Assembly (NCBI GenBank): GCA_009602735.1
Contig: WELA01013856.1
Span: 637,727 to 666,655 of the forward strand
Direction: 5' to 3'
DNA: 28,929 nt
Origin: Mesotaenium endlicherianum
Lineage: Eukaryota > Streptophyta > Zygnematophyceae > Zygnematales > Mesotaeniaceae
Of this stretch, positions 26,215 through 28,929 are shown piece by piece. A program made the position numbers and the translations under genes. Each line of letters begins with the position of its first letter. Position 1 is the first letter of the stretch. The notes below the pieces were generated by a model. The model did no database searches. It had not been told where the DNA came from and saw only the letters and a program-made list of their open reading frames with translations.

Positions 26215-28929
26215 CTAAGCAGCAGCGCTGCCGCCGCCGCCGTTGGAGAGCGGGCCTTCTGGCATCGAGCTGGAGCGCGACATGTACGACCCAAAGGGCT
26301 CCTCCAGAGGGGGGCCGCCCCCTCCCGGCTGCTGAACCGCCGCCTGCCCCGCCCCGCTGCCGTCGTCCGCGCTCAAAGGCGTCATCGCAGGCCGCGCCCT
26401 CGCGTGCAGCAGCGCCCTTAAACTGGAGACCGCCACCTGGCCTCTCGGCGAGCCTGCGCCGTGCGGGGAGTCGACCCGCGGCTCGTCTCCTTCGGCCTCG
26501 CTCGGGATGACGACAGCCGGCACGCTCGTTGTGCGGAGGGGCGCTCCCACTCTGCCGCCCGGCAGCGCGCTCGTGCTCGCGCTCGCGCCCAAGTGGTGGA
26601 GCCTGCCTCCTGCAGCAGCAGCGGACGTGGGCCACAGGGCCAGCAGCCCGGCCCGCTGCGAGCACGTGCACAGGACGTTGCTCCTGCCCTTGATCCCGCT
26701 GCTCCTCACCGCGCAACCGGCAAAGTGGCCGCCGCGGCAGGAGCCCTCCTCCAGGCTGCTGTCCACCACATCCCTGTGCCTGCCGCCACCACCAGCCTCC
26801 GCCTCCACCTCGCCCTTCTGCGCCGCCTCCTCCCGTGCCTTCGTCTCAGCCCCAGCCACGCTGGCTCCCGCCATGCCGTGCCCTTTCCTCCCACCACCAG
26901 CACCGCCAGCAGCAGCAGCATGAGCAGCACCGTCTCCGCCACCCGCCGCCGCTGCCATCCAGCCCCTGCCAGCGCCACCACTGTCACTGCCGCCGCCGCC
27001 GCCGCTGACGTCGTGCAGCGAGAGGGGCTTGGCGAGATGGGTGCTTCCGCGGGGGGACCGCGAGAGGCCGCCCCGCATGGCGTGCCCGAAGCTGCGGCCC
27101 TCCGCCTCGTGCTCATCGGCGCCGCCATTACCGCTGCCGCTGTCGTGCTCGTTGTCGTTGAGGCTGAGGGGCTGCGGCCGCGGCTTGTCGGCGCCGCCCA
27201 GGGGGCCGGAGGAGCTGCAGGGGCCAGCTGGCGAGACGGGGCTGTGGATGCGGTCCCAGATCTTGTTGCGCTTGCTCAGGCTCTTGTCTCCGGCACTGGC
27301 GCCGTTGCTGCTGCAGCCCCGCCCCACGTGCCACCATCGAGGGCGAGCGCGTTAGACGGAGCAAGAGGACCCCTGCTCCCCTGCAAAAGGGGGCGCCCGT
27401 TGGCAAGCCTGCCCGGGACATGCGACGTCGGCTCAACCACAGCTGTTATCTGCAGCATGCTGACTCTGTCGAGGCAAGACCCGCCTCAATGGCAGACAGG
27501 AAACGGCGCGGCTTTGCCTTGCTGTAAATTGGTCTCGGGGCTCCTTACGTTGAGTGGTCAGGCTTTTAGAGGGAGCAATCCTCCAGCTTTTGCCCTGGAG
27601 GAGAGGAGGACTAGAGCCTCAGCAAGAAAAGAGATAAGACGGAATGAAATGAGATAAGATTGACTCAAACACCTTGAGCCATTTAGTCAAATATGGAAGC
27701 CGAGAGACAAACGACGTGCCTGCCTCTGACCTGGCGGCGGCACGGGCGTGGCGGAGCAGGATTGCGGCGCTGCCAGGTGTCTCCGCCGCCTCGTCGCCCT
27801 GGTGCCCCCCGTTCCCGCCCCCGTCCCTGTCGGGCCCGTGGCGCGAGTTGTCATGCTCCGAGCCGCAGCCGTCGTCGTCGCCGCCGCCGCCCAGGAACGC
27901 CAGCTTGGCGGCCGAGGCGGTGCGCATGAGGGGCCCGCCCGCGCGCGTCCACGACCAGCTTGAGGCGTCGAGGTTGGTGTCGGCGCTATCCGAGTCACTG
28001 CTGGCGTCGTGGGCGCCACCGCCGCCGCCGGCCTTGCCGCCGCTAGCGCGCGCGCTCCCGCGCCGGTGGAGGAAGCTGTTGCCCGCCCACGGCCCGTTCT
28101 GCAGCGCGTTGTCCTGCCATACACCACCACCAGCAGCATCAGCATCAGCACTAGCAGCAGCACTAGCAGCAGCAGCATCAGCAGCAGCAGCAGCAGCAGC
28201 ATCAGCAGCAGCAGCAGCAGCAGCAGTAGCAGCAGCAGTGAGCATTAGCAGCAGCAGCACTACCGGCGTCAGCAACTCAGGGCGAGAGGACGAGCAAAGG
28301 GCAGGGGCGGCGGAGTGGGTGCCCAGTCCGCACTGGGTCATCATTGTCCGACCAAACAGCTCAGCGCGCATTGACAATGAGCCGTTCTTCGCCCCCTTCT
28401 CCAACGCCGTGAAACGATTGACAGCCTCTCCCGTTAGAAGGCACCCACATACTCATGCCGCCTCAATGCAAAGCGGATGGCACGGCGCTGCCAACTCCTC
28501 ATTACAGCCACCCGATATACCAACACACCGACCAGAATCCTTTCAATCCACCATCTCCACCATACATGCACCAACGAGTACACAGAAGGAGCTCATGCAC
28601 AAACCGTCGTACGAATGAATGAGTGCATGAATGAACGAATGAGGGAGAGGAGGAACAAGCACTCCAGACCAAAAATCGGCTACTACACGGCAAGGAGGCA
28701 GGGCGGGCGGGTGCAGGAGGGCCCGCGGGCGAATGCACCTGCACGCCGTCCTCGTCGAGCGAACCCCAGGAGCTCTCTCGCGCCAGGCAGTTCCACGACG
28801 GGATGCGCTTCGTCCCGAACCCGTTGCGCCCTCCTCCTGCGCCGCTCCTGCTGCTGCCCTCGCCGCCGCCAAGGCCCGCGCCCGCGCCGATGCCCTTGTC
28901 CCCCGCGGCCACGGCCACGCCCGCGCCCC
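26215..28929 (-). CDS. Unrecognised Gly/Ser/Ala-rich protein, 3' part, truncated at window end (copy 2)
   Basis: Exons 28929-28739, 28113-27731 and about 27310-26215 repeat the minus-strand gene at 17929-20643. It is cut at the same base as copy 1, which here is the right edge of the window. Two copies cut at the same coding base are hard to explain biologically and easy to explain as one contig end seen twice. The function is unrecognised; the islands and the ambiguous last acceptor are as described for copy 1. Confidence 0.57.
28124..28262 (+). repeat. AGC/ATC microsatellite, copy 2
   Basis: Same interrupted AGC array as at 19838-19976. I see no change in unit number. Confidence 0.83.

Larger units (their letters stand above)
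20645..28929. repeat. 8285-bp direct repeat, copy 2 (probably a redundant contig)
   Basis: This repeats 12359-20643 at a constant offset of 8286 across its full length. Its last base corresponds to the last base before the N. I noticed no differences in the stretches compared, and all long frames have matching lengths and translations, including in microsatellites that normally vary. Confidence 0.97.

Noticed and set aside
12359..28929. A mobile element or segmental amplification as the cause of the 8.3-kb repeat
   Set aside because: There are no terminal repeats, target-site duplications or transposase. The break at an N and identical truncation points favour an assembly artefact.
1..28929. 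tRNA, rRNA, CRISPR array or prokaryote-style operon
   Set aside because: I looked on both strands and saw no cloverleaf-type boxes, rRNA cores or regularly spaced spacer arrays. The short-period repeats are microsatellites.

Overview
This is nuclear DNA from a eukaryote, most likely a streptophyte (green-lineage) alga. Three things point there: genes split by GT-AG introns, two genes with plastid- or plant-type products (a transit-peptide-bearing DUF1499 protein and a two-domain GT-2-like trihelix factor), and a GC-rich coding style full of low-complexity codon runs. I cannot name the species from the sequence; a zygnematophyte or other charophyte is only a guess. I saw no prokaryotic operons, CRISPR array, tRNA, rRNA, virus or transposon ORF.

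Layout. Genes alternate strictly in strand. (1) + strand, 252-1653: the last four exons of an RRP8-type rRNA adenine methyltransferase, with its 5' part outside the window. (2) - strand, 3734-2438: a two-exon, two-domain stress-response A/B-barrel (Dabb) protein ending in the peroxisomal-type tripeptide SKI. (3) + strand, 5983-10237: a six-exon APE2-type AP endonuclease (561 aa) with all catalytic motifs, two PCNA-binding (PIP) motifs and no C-terminal GRF zinc finger. (4) - strand, 12182-10486: a four-exon chloroplast-targeted DUF1499 protein. (5) + strand, 13024-16742: a three-exon GT-2-like trihelix transcription factor (1019 aa). (6) - strand, from the single N at 20644 down to 17929: the 3' part of a Gly/Ser/Ala-rich protein I do not recognise. 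Gene models were built by joining exons whose intron phases agree and whose joined translation continues a family motif.

The most striking structure is at large scale. Bases 12359-20643 (8285 bp) recur as 20645-28929, separated by one N, and the second copy ends exactly where the first does. Every long reading frame recurs at an offset of exactly 8286 with the same translation. This is best explained as a redundant contig placed after its twin in a scaffold, not as a biological tandem duplication. The trihelix and Gly-rich genes therefore probably exist once, and the 5' end of the Gly-rich gene is missing from both copies.

The genes do not form a pathway. They are unrelated housekeeping, stress and regulatory functions (rRNA modification, peroxisome or stress, DNA repair, plastid, transcription) in a compact gene-dense region with short convergent 3' spacers. 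I found no convincing new multi-gene system. The items most worth a second look are the assembly join, the APE2 architecture, the peroxisomal Dabb protein, a GT-box-like direct repeat upstream of the trihelix gene, and a 25-bp-period repeat in a trihelix intron.
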